35,895 nucleotides of DNA from Carboxydothermus pertinax (GTDB taxonomy: Bacteria > Bacillota > Z-2901 > Carboxydothermales > Carboxydothermaceae). The notes under the pieces are model-generated. The model had not been told where the DNA came from and ran no database searches. It saw only the letters and a list, made by a program, of their open reading frames with translations. Positions 7,714 through 15,779 of the stretch are shown here, in pieces. The stretch is taken from the NCBI RefSeq assembly GCF_001950255.1, contig NZ_BDJK01000020.1, positions 1 to 35,895 on the forward strand. The letters run 5' to 3'. Position numbers and translations under genes: made by a program. Position 1 is the first letter of the stretch. The number at the start of each line of letters is the position of its first letter.

Positions 7714-8657
7714 ACAAAAAGTTCGCTCACCGACAGGTCCTCATGGATTCTGCGAATCGCTTCCCCCATTAATGAAGCTACTGATAAAACCTTAATTTTT
7801 GGAAGTTTTTTCTCTGGAGAAAGGGGGATCGTATTGGTAACAACAACTTCTTTTATGGGAGAATTTGCCAATCTATCCACTGCCGGGCCAGATAAGATTG
7901 GATGAGTGCAACACACATAAACTTCTTTTGCTCCCCGCTCTATTAGGGCTTGGGCCCCCTGGGTTATGGTACCGGCAGTGTCGATAATATCATCAATCAT
8001 AATAACGGTTTTCCCTTTAATATCCCCAATAATATTCATGATTTCTGCCACATTGGGTTCCGGACGGCGCTTATCAATAATCGCTATTGGTGCCCCAATC
8101 CGTTCCGCCAAATCCCGAGCTCTGGTTACCCCGCCTAAATCCGGGGATACCACCACTTTATTTTCAAAGCCTTTTTCAATAAAGTATTTTGCCAGTATCG
8201 GCACTCCTACCAGGTGGTCCACCGGTATGTCGAAAAAGCCCTGAATTTGTCCGGCATGTAAGTCCATGGCTATAACCCGGCGGGCGCCACTAACGGTAAT
8301 TAGGTTTGATACCAGCTTTGCCGTAATGGGATCCCGGGCTCGGGTTTTACGATCCTGCCGGGCATAGCCAAAATACGGAAGTACCGCAGTAATCCTGCGA
8401 GCCGAAGCCCTTCTTACCGCGTCAATTAAAATTAAAAGCTCCATCAGGTTTTCATTTACCGGCGTGCAGGTGGGCTGAATTACAAACACATCCGCCCCCC
8501 GGACACTTTCATTTATTTTTACCTGAATTTCCCCGTCGGAAAACCGGGAAACCCGGGCATCTCCCACCTCAACTCCTAAAAAAGAGGCTATTTCTCTTGC
8601 TAAATCGGGATTGGCATTGCCGGAAAAAATCTTTAAATCATAGCGGCTCATGTTCAA
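7710..8657 (-). CDS. prs: Ribose-phosphate pyrophosphokinase (PRPP synthase)
   Basis: This enzyme makes PRPP from ribose 5-phosphate and ATP for purines, pyrimidines, histidine, tryptophan and NAD. Clear class I motifs are [16 protein letters not shown] near residue 40, the ATP loop [11 protein letters not shown] near 95-105, the metal-binding [12 protein letters not shown] near 130 and the PRPP loop [12 protein letters not shown] near 220. The length of 315 aa is standard. The ATG start follows ATGGAGG. It lies 100 bases downstream of glmU, the conserved glmU-prs order. Its stop overlaps the stop of the convergent PRC-barrel gene through the shared bases CTAA. Confidence 0.98.
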   Translation of the reverse strand: MNMSRYDLKIFSGNANPDLAREIASFLGVEVGDARVSRFSDGEIQVKINESVRGADVFVIQPTCTPVNENLMELLILIDAVRRASARRITAVLPYFGYARQDRKTRARDPITAKLVSNLITVSGARRVIAMDLHAGQIQGFFDIPVDHLVGVPILAKYFIEKGFENKVVVSPDLGGVTRARDLAERIGAPIAIIDKRRPEPNVAEIMNIIGDIKGKTVIMIDDIIDTAGTITQGAQALIERGAKEVYVCCTHPILSGPAVDRLANSPIKEVVVTNTIPLSPEKKLPKIKVLSVASLMGEAIRRIHEDLSVSELFV

Positions 8658-8693
8658 AAACCTCCATTTGCTTTAATCCGATTCCGAGCAAAA

Positions 8694-8700
8694 TTCGACA
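8694..8700 (-). promoter_or_regulatory. Possible Spo0A box upstream of prs
   Basis: TGTCGAA on the minus strand exactly matches the Spo0A-box consensus TGNCGAA and lies 37 bases before the prs start, in the glmU-prs gap. A near match to the reverse form (TTCGAGA) lies about 14 bases further upstream, making a loosely symmetric pair. A 7-mer like this is expected several times by chance in a window this size, so the evidence is weak. Confidence 0.25.
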
Positions 8701-8757
8701 CCTCTTTTATTCTCGAATGCTGGCAAAACTTCCTGCCGCTTTACGAAAAAATAAATA

Positions 8758-10098
8758 TTATTTAACATAATCTTCTTTATTTATCTGCCGGGAGCGAGCA
8801 ATGGCTAACGCTTTTGGGGGTACATTCTCTGTTAAAGTTGAGCCTGCCCCTACCACAGCGTTTTTCCCAACTTTAATGGGAGCCACCAGGTTGGTGTTAC
8901 TACCTATAAACGCCCCGTCCTCAATAATTGTTTCCCATTTATCCTTACCGTCATAGTTACAGGTAATAGTTCCAGCCCCGATATTAACTCCCTTACCTAC
9001 CACAGCATCGCCGATATACGAAAGGTGGGGCACCTTGGAGCCTTCTCCAATGAACGATTTTTTCACCTCAACAAAATCGCCAATTTTAACTTCATTGGCA
9101 ATGACAGTCCCCGGACGGAGGTAGGCAAAAGGCCCAATATTAACCTCCTCTCCCACGACAGCTTCCTTGACCACCGAATAGGTAATTTCGGTATTATTGC
9201 CAATTTTACTATTTTGAATTCGCGTATTGGGGCCAATTATACAGCCGCTACCAATTACCGTTTCTCCTTCTAAAAAGGTATTGGGATAAATCACCGTATC
9301 ACGGCCAACTATAACCTCTTCTCCAATATATACCGTTTCCGGGTCAATTATTGTTACCCCTTCCTGCATTAAAGCTTCGGCTTTTCTACGATAAACTTCT
9401 TTAGTAAGCCGGGCAAGTTGAATCCGGTCATTAACCCCCAAGACTTCGGTTTCGTCCTGAATAGTTATTGTTTCAACAATTTTCCCCTGGGATAACAAAA
9501 GGGGAATAGCATCGGTTAAGTAATATTCCTTTTGAGCATTTTCGGCTTTTAATAAGGGCAGTATTTCTTTTAACTCATTAGTTTTAAAGCAGTATATTCC
9601 GGTATTGACCTCGGCAATTTGTTTTTCTTCTAGTGTTGCATCCTTTTCTTCAACTATCTTTATTATTTTCCCATATCCATCTCTGACGATACGCCCGTAA
9701 CCAAAAGGGTTTCCCAAAAAGCAAGTTAATACGGTCGCTGCAGCACTGCTTTCCAAATGTCTTTTAATTAAAGCTTCCAAGGTAGCCGCTTTTAGTAACG
9801 GGGTATCTCCCGCTACAATTAACACATTTTCATCCTGAATGTAAGGCATGGCTACCAATGCTGCGTGTCCGGTACCCAGTTGCTCCTCCTGAACCGCCAT
9901 TATTGCCCGTTCGCCAAGGATTTCCTTAACCTTTTCCTTTTGGTAGCCCACCACCGCTACCACTCTATCCACCCCGGCCGCCGCTAGAGCATCGTAAACT
10001 CTTAAAATCATTGGTTTTCCGGCAACTTCATGGACAACTTTGGGCAGGTCCGACTTCATTCGCGTCCCTTTACCTGCCGCTAAAATAATTCCTTCCAC
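8758..10098 (-). CDS. glmU: Bifunctional GlcNAc-1-phosphate uridyltransferase / GlcN-1-phosphate acetyltransferase
   Basis: GlmU makes UDP-GlcNAc for peptidoglycan. The N-terminal uridyltransferase domain (1-230) has LAAGKGTRMKSDLPKVVHEV, the QLGTGHA motif and GDTPLL. The C-terminal part (about 250-446) is a left-handed beta helix of hexapeptide repeats with the acetyltransferase motifs HLSYIGDAVVG and GAGTITCNYDGKDK. The length is close to the usual 450-460 aa. I prefer the GTG at 10098, which stands 7 bases from GGAGGG, over the TTG at 10101, which would leave only 4. It follows ilvA by about a dozen bases and precedes prs. Confidence 0.97.
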   Translation of the reverse strand: MEGIILAAGKGTRMKSDLPKVVHEVAGKPMILRVYDALAAAGVDRVVAVVGYQKEKVKEILGERAIMAVQEEQLGTGHAALVAMPYIQDENVLIVAGDTPLLKAATLEALIKRHLESSAAATVLTCFLGNPFGYGRIVRDGYGKIIKIVEEKDATLEEKQIAEVNTGIYCFKTNELKEILPLLKAENAQKEYYLTDAIPLLLSQGKIVETITIQDETEVLGVNDRIQLARLTKEVYRRKAEALMQEGVTIIDPETVYIGEEVIVGRDTVIYPNTFLEGETVIGSGCIIGPNTRIQNSKIGNNTEITYSVVKEAVVGEEVNIGPFAYLRPGTVIANEVKIGDFVEVKKSFIGEGSKVPHLSYIGDAVVGKGVNIGAGTITCNYDGKDKWETIIEDGAFIGSNTNLVAPIKVGKNAVVGAGSTLTENVPPKALAIARSRQINKEDYVK

Positions 10099-10110
10099 CA
10101 AAAGCCCTCC

Positions 10111-11316
10111 TTAATGTTCAATAATCTGATAACCCGCATTAATTAAGACCTCTAAAAGCTTATTAACATGGTCTATATCCCGGGTTTCCAAGGCTAACTC
10201 CACTTCGGCCTGTTTTATAGGTACGTGGGGAGCTATCCGGTCGTGGTTTATGAAAATGATATTGGCCTTTTCCCTGGCTACCAGCTCCAATAGTTTCTGG
10301 AGTGCTCCGGGTTTGTCATCTAAAATAGTTTTTATCCGTACGTAACGGCCAGCTTTCACCAATCCCCGTTCAATGATTATGGATATGGTATGAACATCAA
10401 TATTTCCCCCGGATAAGACCACTCCCACTTTACGTCCTCGCACCGGAAGTTTATGAGCCAAAAGAGCAGCTACTCCAACAGCTCCCGCTCCTTCTAACAT
10501 TACTTTTCCCCGTTCTAAGACCATTAAAATAGCCTGGGCTATTTCTTCATCATCTACCAGCACAATGTCATCTACTAAATCTAAAATAATCTTTGAAGTA
10601 AGCTCCCCCGGAGTTTTTACCGCAATCCCATCGGCAATGGTCGAAACCGAAGGCAAGGTCACTTTTTTCCCTTCCTTCCGGGTATAGTACGATGAAGGCG
10701 CACCTTCGGCCTGAACTCCAATTACTTTGAGGTTAGGCTTTATAGCTTTTGCCGCTACCGCCAAACCGGCAATTAACCCCCCACCGCCAATAGGAGCTAC
10801 CAGCATATCAAGTTCCGGCACCTCTTCCAGCATTTCTAAAGCTATTGTCCCTTGCCCGGCAATTACCTTGGGATCATCAAAGGCATGAACAAAGGTAGCC
10901 CCTTCCTTTTCCATGATTTCTTTAGCTTTTAAGTAGGCATCATCGTAACTGGCACCGCTTAAAACAACCTTTGCCCCGTAGCTCTGGGTTGCCTGGACTT
11001 TGGCCAGGGGTGCCCCTTCGGGCATCACAATAGTTGCCGGAATACCGGCACTATAGGAGGCAAACGCTACCCCCTGGGCGTGGTTTCCCGCCGACGCCGC
11101 TACCACTCCCCGCTCCCGTTCTTTCACCGGAAGGCTCGCAATTTTATTATAAGCCCCTCTTAGCTTAAAGGAGCCTGTTTTCTGGAGATTTTCATACTTA
11201 AAATAAACCTCTCCGCCGGAAAGGCGGCTAAAAGTGGCCGAGTAAGCCGTTAGGGTCCGATGAGCCACTCCCAAGAGCCGTATTCTTGCTTCTTGCACAT
11301 CTTTTAGTTCTACCAA
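10111..11316 (-). CDS. ilvA: Threonine ammonia-lyase (threonine dehydratase) with ACT domain
   Basis: This PLP enzyme deaminates threonine to 2-oxobutanoate, the first committed step to isoleucine. The PLP lysine lies in GSFKLRGAYNK (about residues 47-57), and the phosphate-binding glycine loop is GGGGLIAGLA near 178. Residues about 325-401 form one ACT domain (YVRIKTILDDKPGALQKLLELV) of the kind that binds regulatory amino acids. At 401 aa with a single ACT it fits the short IlvA/TdcB-like form, so a catabolic role (tdcB) cannot be excluded. It starts at a TTG after GGGGGTG. No other isoleucine genes are nearby, and its place before glmU is unusual compared with Bacillus. Confidence 0.93.
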   Translation of the reverse strand: MVELKDVQEARIRLLGVAHRTLTAYSATFSRLSGGEVYFKYENLQKTGSFKLRGAYNKIASLPVKERERGVVAASAGNHAQGVAFASYSAGIPATIVMPEGAPLAKVQATQSYGAKVVLSGASYDDAYLKAKEIMEKEGATFVHAFDDPKVIAGQGTIALEMLEEVPELDMLVAPIGGGGLIAGLAVAAKAIKPNLKVIGVQAEGAPSSYYTRKEGKKVTLPSVSTIADGIAVKTPGELTSKIILDLVDDIVLVDDEEIAQAILMVLERGKVMLEGAGAVGVAALLAHKLPVRGRKVGVVLSGGNIDVHTISIIIERGLVKAGRYVRIKTILDDKPGALQKLLELVAREKANIIFINHDRIAPHVPIKQAEVELALETRDIDHVNKLLEVLINAGYQIIEH

Positions 11317-11343
11317 TTTTTAACACCCCCAAAAAAGAAAAAA

Positions 11344-11355
11344 GCCCCCTAGGGC
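11344..11355 (-). terminator. Weak terminator after the MobA-like gene
   Basis: A 4-bp GC stem, GCCC/GGGC (11344-11347 and 11352-11355), overlaps the last codons of the nucleotidyltransferase gene. On the minus strand it is followed by TTTTTTCTTTTTT. The U-rich tail is excellent but the stem is short, so readthrough into ilvA is likely. Confidence 0.4.
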
Positions 11356-12095
11356 AAGTATTTTAAAACTAGCTCCAGGTCTTCCGGTTTATCCACATCC
11401 ACACCAATGCCAAAACTCCGGGAAAATACTGCTTTTCCCCGGATCCCTAATAACCCTCCAACCTTTTCTTCTAGCTCTTTTACCGAAAGCTTTTTCGCCA
11501 AAAACTTTATAACAAAGCCCAAGCCCAAAAGCAGACTTAACTTAAAGGGGCTTTTTCTCAGTTTTATCAAATCCTGGGCTTTAACAATAGCTTTTTCCAC
11601 AATCCGCGGGTCAACTAAAAAAAGATTCCCGCCAGTTACAGTTCCTTCCTTTAAAGTTACATAAGTTCGCCGAACCGATTTATCTCGCTCTTCAATGGCT
11701 TCTTTATAAACCACCGGGTAATAAACATCATACCCCGGGGGACAAGAAAAGAGAAAAGTTTTAATTTCCTCCGGAGTAATTAAAGGAATATCACTGGTTG
11801 CCACCAGGGTCTTAGTGTCCCGGGGCAAAACCTTAAACCCCTTTTGCACCGACTCCACTACCGACTCACCCCCATCGACCAGCACCACCCGTCCCTCCGG
11901 ATAGCGTCCGGAAAGCTCTTTGGGCCCTGCTACTACTATTTGTTTAACCTCGGGGGTTTTTAAAAGGGAGTCTACCACATAGTCAACCATCGGTCTACCT
12001 TTCAGGGGTATTAAGGCTTCATAAGGTTCGGGGCAGACTTTAGCTAATTTACCACTATTCACACTGCCCGCTAATACCAGAGCATTAATCACCAA
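11349..12095 (-). CDS. MobA-like NTP transferase family protein
   Basis: This 248-aa protein begins with a nucleotidyltransferase fold: NALVLAG near residue 4 (without the usual GxGTRM run; here SVNSGKLA), YEALIPLKGRPMVDYVVDSL at about 25-44 and a metal-site-like ATSDIPLIT near 99-107. This is the NTP_transf_3 pattern seen in MobA, IspD and sugar nucleotidyltransferases. The C-terminal part ends GIGVDVDKPEDLELVLKYL, typical for the family. The substrate cannot be told. Its 5' end overlaps the GntR regulator gene by 11 bases, so the two are probably co-translated. The start could be TTG at 12095 or the next codon, GTG at 12092. Confidence 0.85.
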   Translation of the reverse strand: MVINALVLAGSVNSGKLAKVCPEPYEALIPLKGRPMVDYVVDSLLKTPEVKQIVVAGPKELSGRYPEGRVVLVDGGESVVESVQKGFKVLPRDTKTLVATSDIPLITPEEIKTFLFSCPPGYDVYYPVVYKEAIEERDKSVRRTYVTLKEGTVTGGNLFLVDPRIVEKAIVKAQDLIKLRKSPFKLSLLLGLGFVIKFLAKKLSVKELEEKVGGLLGIRGKAVFSRSFGIGVDVDKPEDLELVLKYLP

Positions 12096-12774
12096 CCAAT
12101 TCGCCTCTTTCCTTTAAGCCATTAATCATACTTTGTTCTGCATTTTCAATGTGCTCTCTTGCTAAAGCCTGAGCCTTTTCCACATTTCGCTCGGCAATTG
12201 CCTCCACAATTTCCTTATGCTCTTCTAAAGCAATCCGCATCCGACCCGGTTGGGAGAGAGAAGCTGTTCTAAACCGCTGAATTTGTTCTCTTAAATGGCT
12301 TACAATTTGAATGAGCCGCTCGTTACGGCTTGCCCGGTAAAGAACATCGTGAAAATCCGTATCCACTTTTATTATATCTTCCAAGCGATCACTATCGGCA
12401 AGGTTTTGCTGCTGAACCAGAACCCGTTCTAACTCTTCAATTTCCTCATCGGTAATCCTCTCGGCAGCAAGGCCAGCCGCCAGGCTTTCTAACGCTGCCC
12501 GTACTTCAAACACATCGGCCACATCTTTTAACGATATTCCAGCCACATACGCCCCTTTCCGGGGAATCATAACAACAAAGCCTTCTAATTCAAGCTTTCT
12601 AATGGCTTCCCGCACCGGAGTACGGCTAACCCCCAGTTCTTCCGCCAGTTGCACTTCCATTAGCCTTTCTCCCGGTTTTAATACGCCATTGATAATTGCT
12701 TCCCGTAAGGTTTCAAAAACCAGTTCCCTTAAAGGCTTGTAATTATCAAGGATAATAGGATTTAATCTCCCCAT
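12085..12774 (-). CDS. GntR-family regulator, FadR/FCD subfamily
   Basis: A winged-helix DNA-binding domain occupies residues about 10-75 (LVFETLREAIINGVLKPGERL, then LAEELGVSRTPVREAIRKLE). An all-helical FCD effector domain follows (about 82-220) with the expected metal or ligand residues D..H (DTDFHDVLY) and later histidines. These regulators respond to small organic acids or sugars, but the ligand here is unknown. The length of 229 aa is typical. It is followed by the nucleotidyltransferase, ilvA and glmU in the same direction and could control them, which is inference. The ATG start follows GAGGGG. Confidence 0.93.
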   Translation of the reverse strand: MGRLNPIILDNYKPLRELVFETLREAIINGVLKPGERLMEVQLAEELGVSRTPVREAIRKLELEGFVVMIPRKGAYVAGISLKDVADVFEVRAALESLAAGLAAERITDEEIEELERVLVQQQNLADSDRLEDIIKVDTDFHDVLYRASRNERLIQIVSHLREQIQRFRTASLSQPGRMRIALEEHKEIVEAIAERNVEKAQALAREHIENAEQSMINGLKERGELVGD

Positions 12775-12821
12775 ATAATCCCCTCATTTCTTAATTTATA
12801 TTATATTATTTTACAATTTCT

Positions 12822-13688
12822 TTAAGGCTTTAAGCAAGTAGGTCCTACAGCATAAGGCCGAACAATAAATTTTTGCCCCGGTAAATTTATTTTTCTGAAA
12901 ATTTCGTAAGCCTTTGCCAGATTTTCCGTTAAAGCAAAAAGGGTTGAGCCACTACCGGACATCAAAACTCCCAGGGGATTTAAGTTTAAAAGTTCCTTTT
13001 TGTATCTATATATTTCCGGTCTTATTTCCATAGCACTTATTTCCAGAACATTTTTTAAATTTTGTCCCAATTCTTGTAAATTTTCCCTGGCTAACGCTTC
13101 TAAAACCTTTTGGTGATTTGGGCGGTTGGTAGTTAAATCTTTTCCTGCTAGCTTTAAATAAGCCATGCGGGTAGAAATGCCAAAGGGCAGTTTATAAAGG
13201 ACAAAATAGCCTTTTTTTAGAGGAGTAAGCCTTGTTACCTTCTCCCCTATCCCTTCCACCAAGGCTGTTCCACCCTTTAAACAAAAAGGTACATCTGCTC
13301 CCACTCTGGCCCCAATTTTCTCCAGCTCTTCTGCAGAGAAATTTAAATTATAAAGTCTATTTAAACCAAAAAGCACAGCCGCACCATCGGTCGAGCCACC
13401 GGCTAGCCCTGCTTCCTGGGGGATCTTTTTATATAACGTTATTTTAGCTCCAAAGGTTTTCCCAGTTGCATCCATTAAGGCTCGGGCTGCTTTAATGGCA
13501 ATATTAGTCTCATCCGCAGGTAAATTCGCCCCAGCAATTTTTAGCTTTAATTCTTCCGCCGGCTCTATCTCCACTAAATCCCCTAAAGTAATAGACTGCA
13601 TTATCGACCAGAGCTCATGGTAACCATCGGAGCGCTTTCCTAATATATCTAAAGTAAGATTTATTTTTGCCGGTGCAAAGATTAACAA
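12822..13688 (-). CDS. ispE: 4-diphosphocytidyl-2-C-methyl-D-erythritol kinase
   Basis: IspE phosphorylates CDP-methylerythritol in the non-mevalonate isoprenoid pathway. GHMP kinase motifs are clear: the start FAPAKINLTLDILGKRSDGYHEL, the ATP loop PQEAGLAGGSTDGAAVL near 90-106, and the C-terminal GVLMSGSGSTLFAL near 245. The length of 288 aa is standard. The start is a TTG after GGGAGG. It is the first minus-strand gene of the left block and lies 40 bases from the divergent L,D-transpeptidase gene. In Bacillus ispE also lies upstream of the glmU-prs region, with purR, yabJ and spoVG between; those three are absent here. Confidence 0.96.
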   Translation of the reverse strand: MLIFAPAKINLTLDILGKRSDGYHELWSIMQSITLGDLVEIEPAEELKLKIAGANLPADETNIAIKAARALMDATGKTFGAKITLYKKIPQEAGLAGGSTDGAAVLFGLNRLYNLNFSAEELEKIGARVGADVPFCLKGGTALVEGIGEKVTRLTPLKKGYFVLYKLPFGISTRMAYLKLAGKDLTTNRPNHQKVLEALARENLQELGQNLKNVLEISAMEIRPEIYRYKKELLNLNPLGVLMSGSGSTLFALTENLAKAYEIFRKINLPGQKFIVRPYAVGPTCLKP

Positions 13689-13728
13689 TCCTTTTCCTCC
13701 CGTTACCCCTCAACAAGGAGGTAATTTT

Positions 13729-14085
13729 ATGGTAGTTCATCTTCTGGTAAGTTTGAGAAAGAAAATTTTAACCCTTTATAAAAACAATTTACCGGTTAAA
13801 TCCTGGCCGGTAGCGGTAGGAGCTCCTAACTCTTCCACCCCTACCGGAGTATACCGCATAAAAAATAAAATTATTAACCCCGGGGGCAGTCCCTACGGCA
13901 TCCTTGGTAGCCGCTGGATGGGACTTACCATCCCCGGTGGCAATTATGGCATTCACGGTACTAATAATCCGGCCTCCATTGGCCTAGAGGTGTCCAAAGG
14001 TTGTATTCGAATGCATAATAAAGACATTGAAGAATTATTCCCCCAAGTTCCCCTCTGGAGCCGGGTAATCATCACCAAAGATTAA
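13729..14085 (+). CDS. YkuD-type L,D-transpeptidase
   Basis: This is a peptidoglycan cross-linking enzyme family that makes 3-3 links or attaches proteins. It shows HGTNNPASIGLEVSKGCIRM at about residues 82-101, which holds the catalytic His and the Cys of the S/T-x-G-C-[VI]-R signature. At 118 aa it is essentially a bare catalytic domain. No LysM domain or clear signal peptide is visible, although residues 1-12 (MVVHLLVSLRKK) are mildly hydrophobic. Short YkuD proteins of this sort occur in spore formers. A good ribosome binding site (AAGGAGG) precedes the ATG. The gene is divergent from ispE and convergent with the flavin reductase gene, sharing the bases TTAA as overlapping stops. Confidence 0.9.
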   Translation: MVVHLLVSLRKKILTLYKNNLPVKSWPVAVGAPNSSTPTGVYRIKNKIINPGGSPYGILGSRWMGLTIPGGNYGIHGTNNPASIGLEVSKGCIRMHNKDIEELFPQVPLWSRVIITKD

Positions 14086-14549
14086 TAAAGATACTTCCAC
14101 TGGTGGAAAACCAGCGGCTTTTTAGCAGGATTAGGCACATCCTCGGCCACTACTTCTCCCACCAGGACAATATGGTCACCCGCAGGAATCTCTTTTACCA
14201 AACGACATTCGAGGTTGGCAATTGCTGTGGTAAGTTTTGGAGCAGAAACTTTTTCTCCCCGAACTACCGGAAGATTTAGCTCTTTTACCTTATCTACTTT
14301 TGCCCCGGAATTTTTACCGCAAAAATCAGCAATTTCCTTCTGGTCTTCGGCTAAGATTGCCAGAGTAAACTCTCCACTCTCTTTAATTTTCTGGTAAGCA
14401 TACCTTTTGGGAGCAAGATTTACTAAAACCATTGGCGGATTCACTGAAACCTGGGTAATCCAGGCCACAGTAGTAAAATTACCCTGCTCCCGGTCATTGT
14501 AGCCAAGTAAAGCTACCGAATTGGTTAAATAATCAAGTCCTTTAGCCAA
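14082..14549 (-). CDS. Flavin reductase-like (FMN-binding) domain protein
   Basis: This 155-aa protein has the flavin-reductase split-barrel pattern: YLTNSVALLGYNDREQGNFTT-type start, AWITQVSVNPPMVLVNLAPKRYAYQKI at about 29-55, and GEFTLAILAEDQKEIADFCG. Near the end GDHIVLVGEVVAEDV is the conserved strand that closes the fold. Members bind FMN and act as NAD(P)H-flavin reductases or, in anaerobes, as flavoredoxins carrying electrons. The exact partner is unknown. The gene starts 2 bases after the end of the DUF1232 gene, so it is probably in one operon with it. Confidence 0.88.
   Translation of the reverse strand: MAKGLDYLTNSVALLGYNDREQGNFTTVAWITQVSVNPPMVLVNLAPKRYAYQKIKESGEFTLAILAEDQKEIADFCGKNSGAKVDKVKELNLPVVRGEKVSAPKLTTAIANLECRLVKEIPAGDHIVLVGEVVAEDVPNPAKKPLVFHQWKYLY
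14097..14123 (+). terminator. Probable terminator of the L,D-transpeptidase gene
   Basis: CCACTGG (14097-14103) can pair with CCAGCGG (14111-14117) with one mismatch, and CTTTTT follows on the plus strand. It lies just past the transpeptidase stop and inside the 3' coding end of the convergent flavin reductase gene. Confidence 0.45.
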
Positions 14550-14551
14550 AA

Positions 14552-15598
14552 TTATCCCTCCTCATTAATTTTTACCACCACCAAACCGTTTTGCGGTAAA
14601 ATTGTTAAGGGTGGCAGTTTTTCAGCGAATTTTAATAAAGCTTTTAACTTTAAATTCTCCGGTTTAAAATAATAACCTAAATCTATTTTAAGTTTTTTCC
14701 CTTCTAAGTCTATCCCGGGAAAACGCTTTTTATTTACCTCTAGAAATTTGCGTACTCCCCAAAAACCCGCTATAGGAGCAAAGGCCCGATAGAAAAAACC
14801 TCTAGCACCTGAAAGATTTAGTTCTGGCATATCCCCGAGATAAACTTCAGCAAAAATATTTTCCCTTTCGGTGTATAACTGGGTTTTAATTATTTTTTGC
14901 TTAAAATTTAAATTATATAACGAAAGATTACCCTTTAGCCAAAGTTCATCACCTCGAATTTCTACTTGTAACTCGCGTACTGGTAATTCCGGCGGTAATT
15001 CTCTTAAAACTCCCACTATAAAACTCTCGGATAAATAAAGCTTACCTCTTAAAACATTTGCCAGCCGGTTATGTTTAAAAAATTCCCGGCCAATATAATA
15101 TAAATTTTCTAAATCCTCTATCCGATTTTCCAGCTTTAACGCCATAAAAAAAGGCGAAATTTTTAATAAATCTTTTAAAAGTCCAAATTTTTTATCTAAA
15201 AGGCTTTTTATATCTAATGGCGCCTCAAAAAGATTTTCCCCTTTAAAACTTGCATATCTTCGCACTTCATCGCCAATAAACTCCCAAACCAGGCGAATCA
15301 CAAAAGCATCATCTAAAAAGCCCAAAAACGGTAAAAAATCACCGATAATATCCACCGGGAGCACAAAATAAAGGATGCCTGCTAAAATCACCAGTTTAGT
15401 TTTCGGCTCAATGCGAAAGTTTTCGTCAAAAAACATCTCCCAAAAATACTTTAAGTAGTAAATTAGTGACTTTAACTCCGGTGTTTCAACTTTTAAAGCT
15501 GCTTCCTCTAGTTTTTGTGGTACTTCTTTCTGGTATTTTTGCCATTCTTCCTGAGATAAGTTTTTAATTTTATGAAAAAACGACCAGGCATCCGGCAT
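14552..15598 (-). CDS. DUF1232 protein with a long uncharacterised C-terminal domain
   Basis: A DUF1232 (YkvA-like) segment lies at about residues 66-108, recognisable by LAGILYFVLPVDIIGDFLPFLGFLDDAFVI, with the family pattern Y...P.D.IPD...G..DD; it is a short membrane-associated hairpin. Typical DUF1232 proteins are about 100-140 aa, whereas this one is 348 aa. Residues about 180-340 look beta-rich (VRELQVEIRGDELWLKGNLS, then a repeated strand pattern) and recall lipid-binding DUF2993-like folds, which is a guess. There is no signal peptide. The ATG has a GGGGGCGGG ribosome binding site. A terminator and an upstream promoter at 15628-15779 suggest attenuation. Confidence 0.75.
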   Translation of the reverse strand: MPDAWSFFHKIKNLSQEEWQKYQKEVPQKLEEAALKVETPELKSLIYYLKYFWEMFFDENFRIEPKTKLVILAGILYFVLPVDIIGDFLPFLGFLDDAFVIRLVWEFIGDEVRRYASFKGENLFEAPLDIKSLLDKKFGLLKDLLKISPFFMALKLENRIEDLENLYYIGREFFKHNRLANVLRGKLYLSESFIVGVLRELPPELPVRELQVEIRGDELWLKGNLSLYNLNFKQKIIKTQLYTERENIFAEVYLGDMPELNLSGARGFFYRAFAPIAGFWGVRKFLEVNKKRFPGIDLEGKKLKIDLGYYFKPENLKLKALLKFAEKLPPLTILPQNGLVVVKINEEG

Positions 15599-15627
15599 TA
15601 TCCCGCCCCCTTACGTTAAAATTATAC

Positions 15628-15655
15628 AAAAAAAATAACCGCTGAAAAAGCGGTT
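15628..15655 (-). terminator. Strong intrinsic terminator upstream of the DUF1232 gene
   Basis: The stem is AACCGC (15637-15642) and GCGGTT (15650-15655) with a 7-base loop. On the minus strand it is followed by ATTTTTTTT. It lies 30-57 bases before the DUF1232 start. It ends either transcripts from the gene at 15780-17099 or a leader RNA starting near 15744. The plus strand also has TTTTTCT after the stem. Confidence 0.8.
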
Positions 15656-15744
15656 TTTCTAAAAGGTTGAATAACCCAAAAAGAGGGGGTGCTTGTTGGA
15701 ACATTCACATTGTTGGGGAAAAAGGAAGCGGGATTATACCCGTC
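15628..15744 (-). ncRNA. Candidate leader or small RNA of about 115 nt
   Basis: The sequence lies between a near-consensus sigma-A promoter (15751-15779) and a strong terminator (15637-15655). It contains a small CGGG/CCCG hairpin right at the expected 5' end, a repeated CCAACA, and C-rich and pyrimidine-rich stretches. I do not recognise a known riboswitch or RNA family. It may be an attenuated leader for the DUF1232 gene or a free small RNA. Confidence 0.3.
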
Positions 15745-15750
15745 ACTTTT

Positions 15751-15779
15751 ATCGTAACGAAAAAAGTAGGATTTGTCAA
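15751..15779 (-). promoter_or_regulatory. Sigma-A promoter TTGACA-17-TACGAT
   Basis: A perfect -35, TTGACA (15774-15779), is followed after exactly 17 bases by TACGAT (15751-15756), both on the minus strand. The expected start is near 15744, immediately after the upstream gene ends. It would drive the DUF1232/flavin reductase pair if the terminator at 15628-15655 is read through. Confidence 0.65.

Noticed and set aside
8227-8233. Another TGTCGAA, inside prs
   Set aside because: It lies in coding sequence, showing that this 7-mer also occurs by chance here.
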